A DNA stretch of 18,352 bases from Methanoregula sp. (GTDB lineage Archaea; Halobacteriota; Methanomicrobia; Methanomicrobiales; Methanospirillaceae), in NCBI GenBank assembly GCA_013331015.1, contig DUHF01000259.1, positions 1-18,352 of the forward strand, read 5' to 3'. The translations under genes and the position numbers were made by a program. Shown piece after piece: positions 6,421 through 13,938 of the stretch. The notes under the pieces are model-generated. The model was not told the origin of the DNA, ran no database searches, and saw only the letters and a program-made list of their open reading frames with translations. Each line of letters begins with the position of its first letter. Position 1 is the first letter of the stretch.

Positions 6421-8754
6421 ATGAGAAATCCTTTTGAATGGCTGGCTGATACCGTCACCACCCGGCCGCTGGTGGTCGCAGGTGTTGCCACGCTCTTCTT
6501 CCTTGTCATGATTTTCGGCCTCACGCTGGTAGCGATGCAGACGGGCAACGATACCTATCTTGACAAGGACTCGTCCCGCGGGGCAATGCTCGCCCATTAT
6601 ACCGACACCTATGGCTCCAATGCCATGATGCTCATCTTCGAGACCGATGATATCACGACACCGGCAAACCTCCGGTATATTGACCGGCTCCAGGACGATA
6701 TCAAAAACGAGCCGTCCGTGGAGCTCGTATCGGGCGTTGTCGACATGATCCGGCAGGGCAACGACGGGACGATCCCCGGTTCGAGTGCCGAGGTGGATGC
6801 GATCCTGGCCCGGTCCTCCCCGGAAGTGGTTGCGCGGTACATGCCCTCAAAGATGATGACCATCAGCGTCATCACCCTCAAGCCGGGGCTTTCGGATGAC
6901 CGGCAAAAGGAGGTGCTCAGCAACGTGCGTTCCATGGTGGATCTTTCCGATCCGCCACCGGGAATGAATGTTATCATCTCCGGAGAAGCTGCATTCTCTG
7001 AAGAGATGGAAGAGGCGATGGGCTCCTCGATGGGTGTCCTGATCATGGCTGCCATGCTCCTGATGGTCCTTGCAGTCTTTGCCCTCTTCTCCCATGTGCG
7101 TTACCAGATCCTGCCGGTCGTGGTTGTTGCTTGTGGCCTTATCATGACCTTCGGGTTCATGGGCCTTAGTGGGATCCCCATCAGCATGGTGGTGATCGGG
7201 GCATTCCCGGTCCTCATCGGTATCGGTATCGATTATGCCATCCAGATCCATTCCCGGCTGGACGAGGAGGTACAAAAGACCCCGCTCAAAGAAGCGGTCA
7301 TCACTACGGTCACCAGGACCGGACCCGCGGTCATGATCGCCATGCTTGCCACCTCCATGGGGTTCATCAGCATGGTGCTCGGGCCGATCCCGATGGTGGG
7401 TGATTTCGGGATCACCTGCACGATCGGGGTGATGTCCTGCTTCCTTGCAGCCCTCATCATCATTCCGGTCTTTGCAATTCTTATCAGGTACCGTGCCAAA
7501 ACACCCCTGGCGGGGGGAACCGGCACGGGCAGAACGGGGCATGCGACCGCGGCTCCGGACGCTTCAAAGACTTCGCTCATCGGAAAGTATGATGCGGCGC
7601 TCGGGAAGATCGCCTATACGATCGCAAAACACCCGGTGCCGGTCATCCTGCTCGTCTTTTTGGTGGCTGTGGTGGGGTTCCAGCTCGACAACGAGGTCCC
7701 CATCAGCGCAGACGAGAAGACCTTTGTCCCTCCCGACATGCCCGCGCTTCTGGATATGAACAAGGTGACCCGGGCCATGGGTGCAACGAGCACCATCCCG
7801 GTGGTGGTGTCGGGCCGAAACGTGCTGGACCCGGTGACCCTTGGATGGATCCAAAATTTTGGTGATTACGAGATAGACCGGAACGACCGCATCACGGGGG
7901 TCACCAGCATCGCCACGCTCATTGTCCAGTACAATGACGGCACGATGCCGGAGACTCCGGGCGGGATACAGGATACCGTTAGCCGTATTCCGGCCGAGAT
8001 ACGGGACCGGTACCTCAACGGGAAGATGGAGACGGTGCTTGAGTTCTCCACCGTTGACCTTGAAATGTCCCAGGCCCGGTCCCTGGTAGCGGCAATAGAA
8101 AATGACCTGGTGTGGTACTACCCGCCGGCCGGTGACTCGGCCCGGATCACCGGGACCATGGAGATGTTCTCGGTCCTTATGGAGGATATTAACAATTCCA
8201 AGACCCTGATGACGGTTCTCGGGTTCGTCTTCATTGCCGGGTTCCTGCTCATCGTGTACCGGAGGATCCACGCGATCTCGCCGCTGATCCCCATCGTTGC
8301 CATCGTTGGATGGAACGGCGCCATCATGTACCTGCTGGGCCTTGAATACACCCCCCTGACAGCGGTGCTCGGATCCATGACCATCGGTGTGGCGTCCGAG
8401 TACACGGTCCTCATCATGGAACGGGTTGATGAAGAACTCGGGAAGGGCCTTGATCTCTTCTCCGCGATCCAGATGAGCGTCCAGAAGATCGGCACCGCGA
8501 TCACGGTCTCGGGCCTGACCACGGTCTTTGGGTTTGCTGCGCTCATGCTCTCGGAGTTCAATATCATCTCCAACTTCGGCATCACCACGGTCATCACGGT
8601 CGGGTTCTCGCTGTGCGGGGCTATCCTCATCATGCCGGCGATCATCTCGCTGATGTACCAGTATGCCGGAAACCCGGTGCCGGCCGGGAAGGGCGATAAC
8701 CGGACACAAGGCCAGGAAAGCAAAAAACAGGAGGGGAATGTTCACCAGCAGTGA
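6421..8754 (+). CDS. RND-superfamily exporter, HAE3/MMPL type
   Basis: A 777-residue membrane protein with the RND layout of two repeats, each one helix, a large extracytoplasmic loop and five helices. TM1 is about 17-39, loop 40-200, TM2-6 about 202-355, TM7 about 405-423, loop 424-590, TM8-12 about 597-750. The helix-4 motif GIGIDYAIQIHSRLDEE carries Asp271, the expected proton-relay acid; the second half has GVASEYTVLIMERVDEE with Glu660 at the matching place. These motifs are typical of the hydrophobe/amphiphile efflux-3 group in archaea, proton-driven exporters of lipids or hydrophobic compounds. A weak GAAGGT precedes the ATG. It is convergent with tetR and near an MFS exporter, which suggests a shared detoxification locus. 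The substrate is unknown. Confidence 0.88.
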   Translation: MRNPFEWLADTVTTRPLVVAGVATLFFLVMIFGLTLVAMQTGNDTYLDKDSSRGAMLAHYTDTYGSNAMMLIFETDDITTPANLRYIDRLQDDIKNEPSVELVSGVVDMIRQGNDGTIPGSSAEVDAILARSSPEVVARYMPSKMMTISVITLKPGLSDDRQKEVLSNVRSMVDLSDPPPGMNVIISGEAAFSEEMEEAMGSSMGVLIMAAMLLMVLAVFALFSHVRYQILPVVVVACGLIMTFGFMGLSGIPISMVVIGAFPVLIGIGIDYAIQIHSRLDEEVQKTPLKEAVITTVTRTGPAVMIAMLATSMGFISMVLGPIPMVGDFGITCTIGVMSCFLAALIIIPVFAILIRYRAKTPLAGGTGTGRTGHATAAPDASKTSLIGKYDAALGKIAYTIAKHPVPVILLVFLVAVVGFQLDNEVPISADEKTFVPPDMPALLDMNKVTRAMGATSTIPVVVSGRNVLDPVTLGWIQNFGDYEIDRNDRITGVTSIATLIVQYNDGTMPETPGGIQDTVSRIPAEIRDRYLNGKMETVLEFSTVDLEMSQARSLVAAIENDLVWYYPPAGDSARITGTMEMFSVLMEDINNSKTLMTVLGFVFIAGFLLIVYRRIHAISPLIPIVAIVGWNGAIMYLLGLEYTPLTAVLGSMTIGVASEYTVLIMERVDEELGKGLDLFSAIQMSVQKIGTAITVSGLTTVFGFAALMLSEFNIISNFGITTVITVGFSLCGAILIMPAIISLMYQYAGNPVPAGKGDNRTQGQESKKQEGNVHQQ

Positions 8755-8816
8755 AAAACCCGCTTCAAACCCCCGGGTGGCTTTTCTTCTTCACACCGGC
8801 CAGTGCAGGAAGGCGA

Positions 8817-9542
8817 TTAAGCGTTTTTTTGGTTTTTCTTTTCGGGTTCCACCGGTCCGGTTAAAGAGAAACCGAAGGAAGCGAAATCTTTGGCATCCAT
8901 TGCGTGAGATTTCTCATGGGTGGAAATTGCCGGAAGAATGAACCGGAAGAATTCCTGCGTGAACTGCCCGGAGCTGAACCCCTCCGCCTCGATCACGAGT
9001 TTCCATTTGTTTTCCATGGACAGGATGCCCATGAAGGATATCATGAGGTACATCGAGGCAAGGAACGGATCGAGATCGGCCCGGATAGTTCCGTCATCGA
9101 TCCCCTCCCGGATCGCATCTTGCAGGAGCAGCCGGCAGGTACCATACCCCTTTCCGATCTCCGCGGTGCACGGGTTCTCTTTTGAGAAACGTTCCGTGCC
9201 GTAAAAGTGGATCAGGCGAAGGTACTGTGGGTATTCCTGCGAAAACCGGTAATAGGCCTGGCCCATCAGGGCAACCTTGACAATGCCCTGGGCCTTTTGT
9301 TCCCTGCAGGCTGAAAATTTTTCTTTCAGGATTGCAACGCCGCGGAGTACAACAGCAGCGTAAAGTGCTTCCTTATTTTCAAAATAGAGATAGATGGTAG
9401 CCTTGTTCAGTTCAACCTCCCGGGCGATCTCCTCCATCGAGACCTCTTCATAGTTCCGTGAGAAGAAGAGGCATTCAGCGGCATCGATGATCCCGGTCTT
9501 CCGCTGTTCCTTTTCCCGCTGTCTCCTGTCTGCGACTCCCAT
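8817..9542 (-). CDS. TetR/AcrR-family transcriptional regulator
   Basis: A 241-residue regulator. The N-terminal helix-turn-helix is textbook: ...IIDAAECLFFSRNYEEVSME then EIAREVELNKATIYLYFENK (about residues 18-58). The C-terminal helical ligand domain follows (about 65-205), ending in a basic tail (EPEKKNQKNA). Such proteins release operator DNA when they bind a drug or metabolite. It sits 13 bases after the flavodoxin-ferredoxin gene with a GGTGG ribosome site, so the two form an operon. The two exporters around it are the natural candidate targets, and the repeated element at 10463-10498 is the best candidate operator, implying autoregulation. Regulated genes are inference. Confidence 0.9.
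   Translation of the reverse strand: MGVADRRQREKEQRKTGIIDAAECLFFSRNYEEVSMEEIAREVELNKATIYLYFENKEALYAAVVLRGVAILKEKFSACREQKAQGIVKVALMGQAYYRFSQEYPQYLRLIHFYGTERFSKENPCTAEIGKGYGTCRLLLQDAIREGIDDGTIRADLDPFLASMYLMISFMGILSMENKWKLVIEAEGFSSGQFTQEFFRFILPAISTHEKSHAMDAKDFASFGFSLTGPVEPEKKNQKNA
8824..8838 (+). terminator. T-rich terminator of exporter, inside tetR 3' end
   Basis: TTTTTTTGGTTTTTC lies 70 bases after the exporter stop and inside the last codons of the convergent tetR gene (its Lys-rich tail). The oligo-T run can stop plus-strand transcripts. The convergent genes are separated by only 62 bases. Confidence 0.4.
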
Positions 9543-9555
9543 GGTTCCACCGGTC

Positions 9556-10380
9556 CTATACGAAATATTCCGGCTCCTTTCTTTCCCGGTGCAGCGAATA
9601 TACCCGCTCCGATGCGTCCATGACGATACCCGGTTTTATCGTCTTTGCGTGTTCGGGACAGGACCGGATGCAGGCGCAGCACGTTATGCAGGACTCCGTA
9701 TCGATCGCCCTGCTGTTTTTTGGATCGATTGCCCCGACCGGGCAGCCCTCACCACAGATACCGCACTGCGTACACGCGTCGCTGACCGCGATGAAGTCAA
9801 CGTTCCAGAACACCGTTCCCTTTTTGTACGGGTGACAGGTCTCCATCCGGTATGGGCGGGAGCCGGGGAGGCTGAGCGCAGGGATCTGGTCTGCTGACAA
9901 GACAGCCTCCAGTTTTTTTAGGATATTCTGACCGAACACGGCTGCCTGTTCGAGGTCCCCTGCATCCGGACGTCCTGTTGCGGTTGGCGTTGCGGCAGTG
10001 GAGAATGAGTGCTGCCCGATAAACGCTGCGCCGGCTACCGGCCTGCACCCGCGTGCGGAAAGGACATCCTGAAGCTCAAGGAGGGCGTCGTCAAAGGCGC
10101 GGTTGCCGTACACGACAACGCAGACCGCCGGGGTATTGCCGGCCTGCAGCGTGCGCAACCATTCATCAGCCAGCGCCGGAATCCTTCCAAGATATACCGG
10201 TACCCCGACAATGAGCAGGTCATTATCCGATGTTTTGAGTGATTGCATTCTGGCAGCCGGCCGGGTGATATCCAGCTCTTCTGCGTTTTCGTAACCGGTC
10301 CCGCGTGCAATCCCCCGGACAACAGCCTGTGTTGTTGCCGTTGGCGAGAAATACACCAGTTTCACTGAATCGATTTTCAT
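9556..10380 (-). CDS. EFR1-type flavodoxin/ferredoxin redox protein
   Basis: A 274-residue protein with a flavodoxin-like N-terminal domain (KLVYFSPTATTQAVVRGIAR for phosphate binding; GVPVYLGRIPALADEWL for the flavin loop) and a C-terminal domain with two [4Fe-4S] motifs. These are CTQCGICGEGCP (Cys203, 206, 209, 213) and CITCCACIRSCP (Cys231, 234, 237, 241, plus an extra Cys235). This domain order is that of EFR1-family electron-transfer proteins, thought to link FMN and ferredoxin chemistry in anaerobes. The chosen ATG starts the flavodoxin fold directly. An upstream ATG at 10434 lies about 26 bases after a TATA box and could serve as a leaderless start adding 18 residues. It is first in an operon with tetR, suggesting redox-active compounds as the signal (inference). 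Confidence 0.85.
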   Translation of the reverse strand: MKIDSVKLVYFSPTATTQAVVRGIARGTGYENAEELDITRPAARMQSLKTSDNDLLIVGVPVYLGRIPALADEWLRTLQAGNTPAVCVVVYGNRAFDDALLELQDVLSARGCRPVAGAAFIGQHSFSTAATPTATGRPDAGDLEQAAVFGQNILKKLEAVLSADQIPALSLPGSRPYRMETCHPYKKGTVFWNVDFIAVSDACTQCGICGEGCPVGAIDPKNSRAIDTESCITCCACIRSCPEHAKTIKPGIVMDASERVYSLHRERKEPEYFV

Positions 10381-10454
10381 GATATTTTTCAGCCCCGTAT
10401 AATCTCCGGTGTCAATGCAACCATGGAAATTCACTAATTATGTTCGCCGCGGAC

Positions 10455-10498
10455 CATATTATAACTAGCGGTTAGTAAATAACTGATGGTTAGTAAAA
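10455..10498 (-). promoter_or_regulatory. Promoter and tandem operator candidate of the EFR1-tetR operon
   Basis: A TATA box (TTATAATATG on the minus strand, 10464-10455) lies about 25 bases before 10434. Overlapping and upstream of it are two adjacent 18-bp units on the plus strand, AACTAGCGGTTAGTAAAT (10463-10480) and AACTGATGGTTAGTAAAA (10481-10498), identical at 14 of 18 positions. Each holds a dyad of the form ACTR-N5-TAGT. The position fits a repressor blocking TBP/TFB access, most likely the TetR encoded second in the operon. Confidence 0.55.
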
Positions 10499-10592
10499 TT
10501 GGATTGCACAATAGCAAGGGTGGCTGAAGAGTTGCCGGATCCGGATCCTGTTCCCGAAGGACTCAGAAAAACAGACCCCCTCAGACTTTCTC

Positions 10593-12011
10593 CTATTCAG
10601 GGGAGGGCGTTGTTTCCGGTTCCGGGGTGAACAGGGAGATGACGGCAACGGCAAGGCAGATGACCGCGCCGGCAAGGAACGCTGCCTGTATCCCCGAAAC
10701 CATCTGCCCGGACGCTGCTGTCATTGCCTGTCCGGTCGCAGAGCCGGCAATTGCCTGCATCGCGATCGTGCCATAGACAGCAACACCGAACAATGCGCCG
10801 GCGGTCCGGATTGTCATCATCACGGCAGAGGCAACGCCCCCGCTCTCCGTCCCGCCGGACCCGAGGATCAGGCGCATGTTGGGCGGGACGAAGATCCCGA
10901 TACCAACACCAAGAAGGAGGAGTGCAATGATCAGGAAGGCAAGACCGGTCGATGCATCGGCAAGGGAGAAGAGGTACATGGTTGCGGCGGAGAGGGCAGC
11001 TGATGCGGCCATGAGCCCTCTTGAACCGTACCGGTCGGACAAGCGGCCGGCAACCGGGCCGCACACGATCAGGGCAACTGCCGGGATCCCGAGGAGGAGG
11101 CCCACGACATCGGTGGAGGTGCCGCGGACCAGTTCGAAATAGAATGGCAGGAGAAAGATGGCACCGGCAAACGCGAGGAGGAGGAGCATGCCGGCCATGT
11201 TGCCGCGGAGATAGGCAGGCGACGAGAAGAGGCGCAGGTCGACAAGCGGGTTGGTGCACCGGCGCTCGTGGAGCCAGAAGAGAACGAACGCGAACAGCGA
11301 TACGAGCAGGCACCCGGCAACAACCGGGGATGTCCAGCCGAGATACAGCCCCTGGCTGACCGGGTAGAGGAGCGTTGTGAGGGCAAGGAGGATGAGGACC
11401 GCGCCGGCTGTATCGAACTGCCCGGCCTGCTGCGGAACCGGATCGCCACCCACGATGCGGACGGAGAGGATCGCTGCCGCAATCCCGACCGGCACGTTGA
11501 TGATGAAGATCCACGGCCAGCCGGCATACTCTGTTAAGAACCCCCCGAGGATCGGCCCGGCCGCGATTGCAAACGAGACGACCGTCATCATGATACCCAG
11601 CGCCCACCCGCGCCGTTGTTCAGGAAGGCTGGCAGCGAGCAGGGCCGGGGCAATGGCAAGGATGGCTGCTCCCCCGATCCCCTGTACCACGCGGGAGGCG
11701 ATCAGGATTTCGATGGATCCCGAGAGGGCGCAGAAGAAGGAGCCTGCTGTAAAAAGGATCAGGCCTGAGGTGAAAACCCGGCAGAGCCCCAGCATGTCGC
11801 CGAGCCTCCCGAACGCGAGCATCAGGCCGGTGACCACGAGAAGATAGGCCATCACGACCCAGGAGACCACGCCCAGGTCCACGTGGAAGGCAGCGGCAAT
11901 GGTCGGGAGCGAGATGTTGACTATGGATGAATCGAGATCGGCCATGAAGACGGCAAGGCAGATCACAGCAAGAACCACTCTGTCGTTCTGCCGATGCGGG
12001 AGGACGGACAT
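10593..12011 (-). CDS. MFS drug exporter, DHA2 family (14 membrane helices)
   Basis: A 472-residue transporter from the ATG at 12011. The first helix carries the DHA2 motif (MADLDSSIVNISLPTIAAAF). The loop after helix 2 has GRLGDMLGLCRVF (motif A), and helix 5 has the antiporter motif C region (AGPILGGFLTEYAGWPWIFI). Length and hydrophobic pattern fit 14 helices as in EmrB/QacA, proton-driven exporters of lipophilic drugs. A TTG 60 bases upstream would extend the N-terminus with a non-conserved stretch and was not used. The TATA-like ATACATATCATATC at 12044-12031 is about 27 bases before the ATG, predicting a leaderless mRNA. Its stop is 159 bases before the TATA region of the EFR1-tetR operon. 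No copy of the candidate operator is visible in its own promoter. Confidence 0.9.
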   Translation of the reverse strand: MSVLPHRQNDRVVLAVICLAVFMADLDSSIVNISLPTIAAAFHVDLGVVSWVVMAYLLVVTGLMLAFGRLGDMLGLCRVFTSGLILFTAGSFFCALSGSIEILIASRVVQGIGGAAILAIAPALLAASLPEQRRGWALGIMMTVVSFAIAAGPILGGFLTEYAGWPWIFIINVPVGIAAAILSVRIVGGDPVPQQAGQFDTAGAVLILLALTTLLYPVSQGLYLGWTSPVVAGCLLVSLFAFVLFWLHERRCTNPLVDLRLFSSPAYLRGNMAGMLLLLAFAGAIFLLPFYFELVRGTSTDVVGLLLGIPAVALIVCGPVAGRLSDRYGSRGLMAASAALSAATMYLFSLADASTGLAFLIIALLLLGVGIGIFVPPNMRLILGSGGTESGGVASAVMMTIRTAGALFGVAVYGTIAMQAIAGSATGQAMTAASGQMVSGIQAAFLAGAVICLAVAVISLFTPEPETTPSPE

Positions 12012-12030
12012 GATCGGGTGTTGGGAGCGG

Positions 12031-12044
12031 GATATGATATGTAT
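12031..12044 (-). promoter_or_regulatory. TATA box of the MFS gene
   Basis: ATACATATCATATC on the minus strand, centred about 27 bases before the chosen ATG at 12011. This matches archaeal TATA-to-start spacing and supports that start. Confidence 0.45.
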
Positions 12045-12109
12045 TGCCAAATAGGTTGACCGGGATTGCAAACCATCCTGGTTCTGGAAATATCATGGGA
12101 GTGCCGGCT

Positions 12110-12172
12110 GGGAAGTAGTATGGCGACCTTGTTGCCGTTCTCGTCCACAATATACCGTTTCGCCGCGGGCTT
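12110..12172 (-). pseudogene. Antitoxin-like fragment (Phd/YefM-style N-terminus)
   Basis: A 21-codon minus-strand stretch reads KPAAKRYIVDENGNKVAILL plus P. Many short antitoxins paired with RelE- or PIN-type toxins begin with this kind of pattern (..RYIVDE.G.K.AVhLP..EYE.LLE). No start codon is present, an in-frame stop lies a few codons upstream, and the expected EYE.LLE continuation is absent. I read it as a remnant of an antitoxin gene. The match is short, so chance is possible. Confidence 0.35.
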
Positions 12173-12282
12173 ACAGGTTCCTCAGAAGAGGGTGTATTTC
12201 TCTGATGAAATAATCGCGTTTCGTGCAGCCGGGGCCGGGAGCGGGGCGCTGGGATAGGCTGCGGTTTGGAAGGCGGGCCAGG

Positions 12283-12314
12283 GTGCCGGGGGATTGGGGG
12301 GGGCGGCCCGGCAC
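12283..12314. other. GC-rich hairpin
   Basis: GTGCCGGG (12283-12290) pairs with CCCGGCAC (12307-12314) across a 16-base G-rich loop. It lies in the 370-base gap between the MFS promoter and the PIN toxin gene. No T-run follows. The gap otherwise holds only the antitoxin-like fragment and a TATA-like TTCATAAACC near 12400. Confidence 0.35.
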
Positions 12315-12442
12315 GCAACGATAACGGGGTTGCTGCGGATGAAGGAGTTTAAAGAATCCGGCTGAAAAAAATTCCATTTTCACGCCGCATGGTCCCCGTT
12401 TCATAAACCGATGGAGCGGAAGCATTATCCACGGGCTTTCTT

Positions 12443-12889
12443 ATGAGAATCTATCTCGATGTCTGCTGTCTCTGCCGGCCGTTCGACAACCACGAAGTCA
12501 CGCGGATACGGCTGGAATCGGAAGCCATCCTTGCGATTATTAAGAGGTGTTCTCTTGACTGGGAACTCATCACCAGTACGGCAATCCTCTACGAGATCGG
12601 TTCTATCAATGATTCTGCAAAGAAATCCCGTGCGATTCAGCTGACCGGTTGTGCCCGTGAAATGATCCGTGTTGATGCAGACCTGCTGCTGAGGGCCGAA
12701 GAGATCGGTGAAACGGGAATAACTGGTATGGATGCTATCCATCTTGCGTGCGCAGAAAAAGCCGGCGCTGTTTTCCTGACAACCGATGATGACGTGATAA
12801 GGATTATGAAGGCTCATTCCCAAGATATATCAGTGCGGGTCGATAATCCGTTGCACTGGCTGACAGAGGTGAACCTGAATGGCAAGTAA
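12443..12889 (+). CDS. PIN-domain toxin (VapC-like ribonuclease)
   Basis: A 148-residue PIN domain. The acidic metal-binding set is visible: Asp6 (MRIYLDVCCLCRPFD), Glu51 (ILYEIGS), Asp97 (GMDAIHLACAEKAGA) and Asp115/116 (FLTTDDDVI). PIN toxins of this kind cleave RNA and are held inactive by a partner antitoxin. The next gene overlaps its last codons by 11 bases and is a recognised kind of partner, so the pair is a toxin-antitoxin module with the toxin gene first, the reverse of most vapBC operons. A TATA-like TTCATAAACC lies about 40 bases upstream. RNA target unknown. Confidence 0.85.
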   Translation: MRIYLDVCCLCRPFDNHEVTRIRLESEAILAIIKRCSLDWELITSTAILYEIGSINDSAKKSRAIQLTGCAREMIRVDADLLLRAEEIGETGITGMDAIHLACAEKAGAVFLTTDDDVIRIMKAHSQDISVRVDNPLHWLTEVNLNGK

Positions 12890-13082
12890 GACCATCGCCC
12901 AGATCCAGAGTGAAGGGTACGATGCCCTGGTAAAAGCACTGGGACCGGAAGATGCCGCCCGGTTTATCCGGAGTTACGATCACGGCAGTGGCGATTATAC
13001 GGAAGAGCGCAAGGAAACATTCCGGAAAAAACCGTTAAACCAGATCGGGAAAGAAATTCTCGAACTGCAGAAATCACTTTGA
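12879..13082 (+). CDS. Small partner protein (putative antitoxin) of the PIN toxin
   Basis: A 67-residue soluble protein with the run IQSEGYDALVKALGPEDAAR followed by FIRSYDHGSGDYTEER. Small proteins with this EG...L...LG..DA.RFI...D.GSGDYT.ER pattern are often encoded next to PIN-domain genes in archaea and cyanobacteria and are presumed antitoxins; I know of no firm mechanism. A strong ribosome site (AGAGGTGA, 12865-12872) sits inside the end of the toxin gene, six bases before the ATG, so the antitoxin can be translated well even though its gene comes second. The C-terminus is Lys-rich and helical. A T8 tract follows at once. Confidence 0.75.
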   Translation: MASKTIAQIQSEGYDALVKALGPEDAARFIRSYDHGSGDYTEERKETFRKKPLNQIGKEILELQKSL

Positions 13083-13084
13083 TC

Positions 13085-13092
13085 TTTTTTTT
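13085..13092 (+). terminator. T8 terminator after PIN/antitoxin operon
   Basis: TTTTTTTT begins three bases after the antitoxin stop codon; a typical archaeal oligo-T stop. Confidence 0.6.
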
Positions 13093-13179
13093 ATATGCAA
13101 GGATAATCCCTGGCATAGCTGAAGTTCCGGGACATCACGAGGCAGTGCGGGAACTCCTGCCAGGTAACCGTCGCACGAC

Positions 13180-13274
13180 ACGGGCCCGCATGGGTCGCTT
13201 TCCCCACACGTGGAGATACGACCCCAACGGGTTCGAAAAGCGATATTCGGGTGGGGGTCTGGAGGGGGGAGGGG
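13180..13274 (+). repeat. Repeat R, short diverged copy R0
   Basis: Aligns with 14380-14491 of copy R1 and with the end of copy R2. Shared blocks include GGGTCG (13192-13197), GATACGACCCC (13215-13225) and TTCGAAAAGCGAT (13232-13244). GGGTCG pairs with CGACCC (13219-13224). A G-rich tract (13249-13274: GGG, GGGGG, GGGGGG and GGGG runs) follows, as in R1, and fits a G-quadruplex pattern. It lies between the PIN module and hicBA. The rest of 13093-13378 shows no gene. Confidence 0.65.
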
Positions 13275-13378
13275 CAGGCACAGGCGCCGGGGGAGGTGAC
13301 AATATTTCGGGAGCCGGCGGAGGGAAGAGGGATAGCGGACGTCCCAACGTGCATGAAACGGTGGGAACCATAAACTCT

Positions 13379-13412
13379 CTTAAATACCGGAATCTAATAA
13401 TTGTATACAATT
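13379..13412 (+). promoter_or_regulatory. hicBA promoter with 14-bp palindromic operator candidate
   Basis: A TATA box (CTTAAATACC, 13379-13388) is followed at start-site distance by the perfect palindrome AATTGTATACAATT (13399-13412). The predicted transcription start (about 13409) falls inside it. A protein bound there would block initiation, matching the usual autoregulation of toxin-antitoxin operons. Confidence 0.55.
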
Positions 13413-13424
13413 CGGGGAGAAGGT

Positions 13425-13643
13425 ATGGATTTTAAAATCGCGATTGAGCAGGATGAAGATGGCTGGTACATTGTCACCGTGCCGGCACTCCCTGGCTGTG
13501 TCTCCCAGGGTAAGACGGAAGAAGAGGCGAAGAAAAATATTGCACAAGCCATCGAGCTGCATCTCTCCGCACTCGCCCGCGATGGCATCCCCCTCTATCA
13601 CCGCCCGGGTACCAAAGAAACGTTTGTTGCCATCGATATATGA
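13425..13643 (+). CDS. hicB: HicB-family antitoxin
   Basis: A 72-residue protein with the HicB core: MDFKIAIEQDEDGWYIVTVP, then ALPGCVSQGKTEEEAKKNI and EAI-like AQAIELHLSALARDGIPL. This is the partly degraded RNase H-like fold of HicB antitoxins, which bind and block HicA. It is the short form without an obvious C-terminal DNA-binding domain, so any operator binding would rest on the complex or a non-obvious surface. The ATG at 13425 is chosen over the TTG at 13401 because it follows a GGGGAGAAGG ribosome site, starts the fold directly, and the TTG lies within the palindrome upstream of the expected mRNA start. Its stop overlaps the hicA start by four bases (ATGA). Confidence 0.85.
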   Translation: MDFKIAIEQDEDGWYIVTVPALPGCVSQGKTEEEAKKNIAQAIELHLSALARDGIPLYHRPGTKETFVAIDI

Positions 13644-13861
13644 CCGACAAACTCCCCATCCTTTCCGGTAAGGATGTCGTAAAAGCGCTCGGCAAGCTGG
13701 GTTATACGATCAATGACCAGAAAGGAAGTCACATTCACCTGAGACACCCGTTCCGTAGACCCCTGACCGTTCCCAATCACCCGGAAGTAGCCCGTGGTAC
13801 ATTGCGGATTATCATCAAGGATGCTGATCTCACTATCGAAAAATTCCTGGAATTGGTATAG
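13640..13861 (+). CDS. hicA: HicA-family mRNA interferase toxin
   Basis: A 73-residue dsRBD-like toxin. It begins with the family pattern LPILSGKDVVKALGKLGYTI and carries the catalytic GSH motif (QKGSHIHLRHP, His31). A TVPNHPEVARGTLRIIIKDA segment follows, where HicA proteins have VP.H...h..GTL..Ih+.h. HicA cleaves mRNA without needing the ribosome. All key positions look intact, so the toxin is probably active and needs the adjacent HicB. Translation is coupled to hicB by the ATGA overlap. The gene order is antitoxin first, as is common in archaeal hicBA. A T8 tract (13878-13885) follows. Confidence 0.88.
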   Translation: MTDKLPILSGKDVVKALGKLGYTINDQKGSHIHLRHPFRRPLTVPNHPEVARGTLRIIIKDADLTIEKFLELV

Positions 13862-13877
13862 TTCCGGGTTGTTACAC

Positions 13878-13885
13878 TTTTTTTT
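13878..13885 (+). terminator. T8 terminator after hicBA
   Basis: TTTTTTTT 16 bases after the hicA stop codon, an archaeal-type oligo-T stop. Confidence 0.55.
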
Positions 13886-13938
13886 AAGAAAAATAGTGAA
13901 AGGGGGCCTCCACCGGTACAGTCGTGCCACGACCCCTG

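Noticed and set aside
9556..9558. TAG stop of the EFR1 gene as a possible pyrrolysine codon
   Set aside because: The family ends about here, the next gene starts 13 bases later, and no pyrrolysine machinery is in view.
12171..12425. Minus-strand frame of 84 codons in the gap before the PIN gene
   Set aside because: Pro/Arg-rich composition without motifs; it looks like a GC-rich shadow frame in non-coding DNA.
13135..13410. Pro-rich minus-strand frame across R0, and similar frames on both strands across R1
   Set aside because: Composition comes from G/C runs in the repeat; no start signals and no conserved protein pattern between copies.
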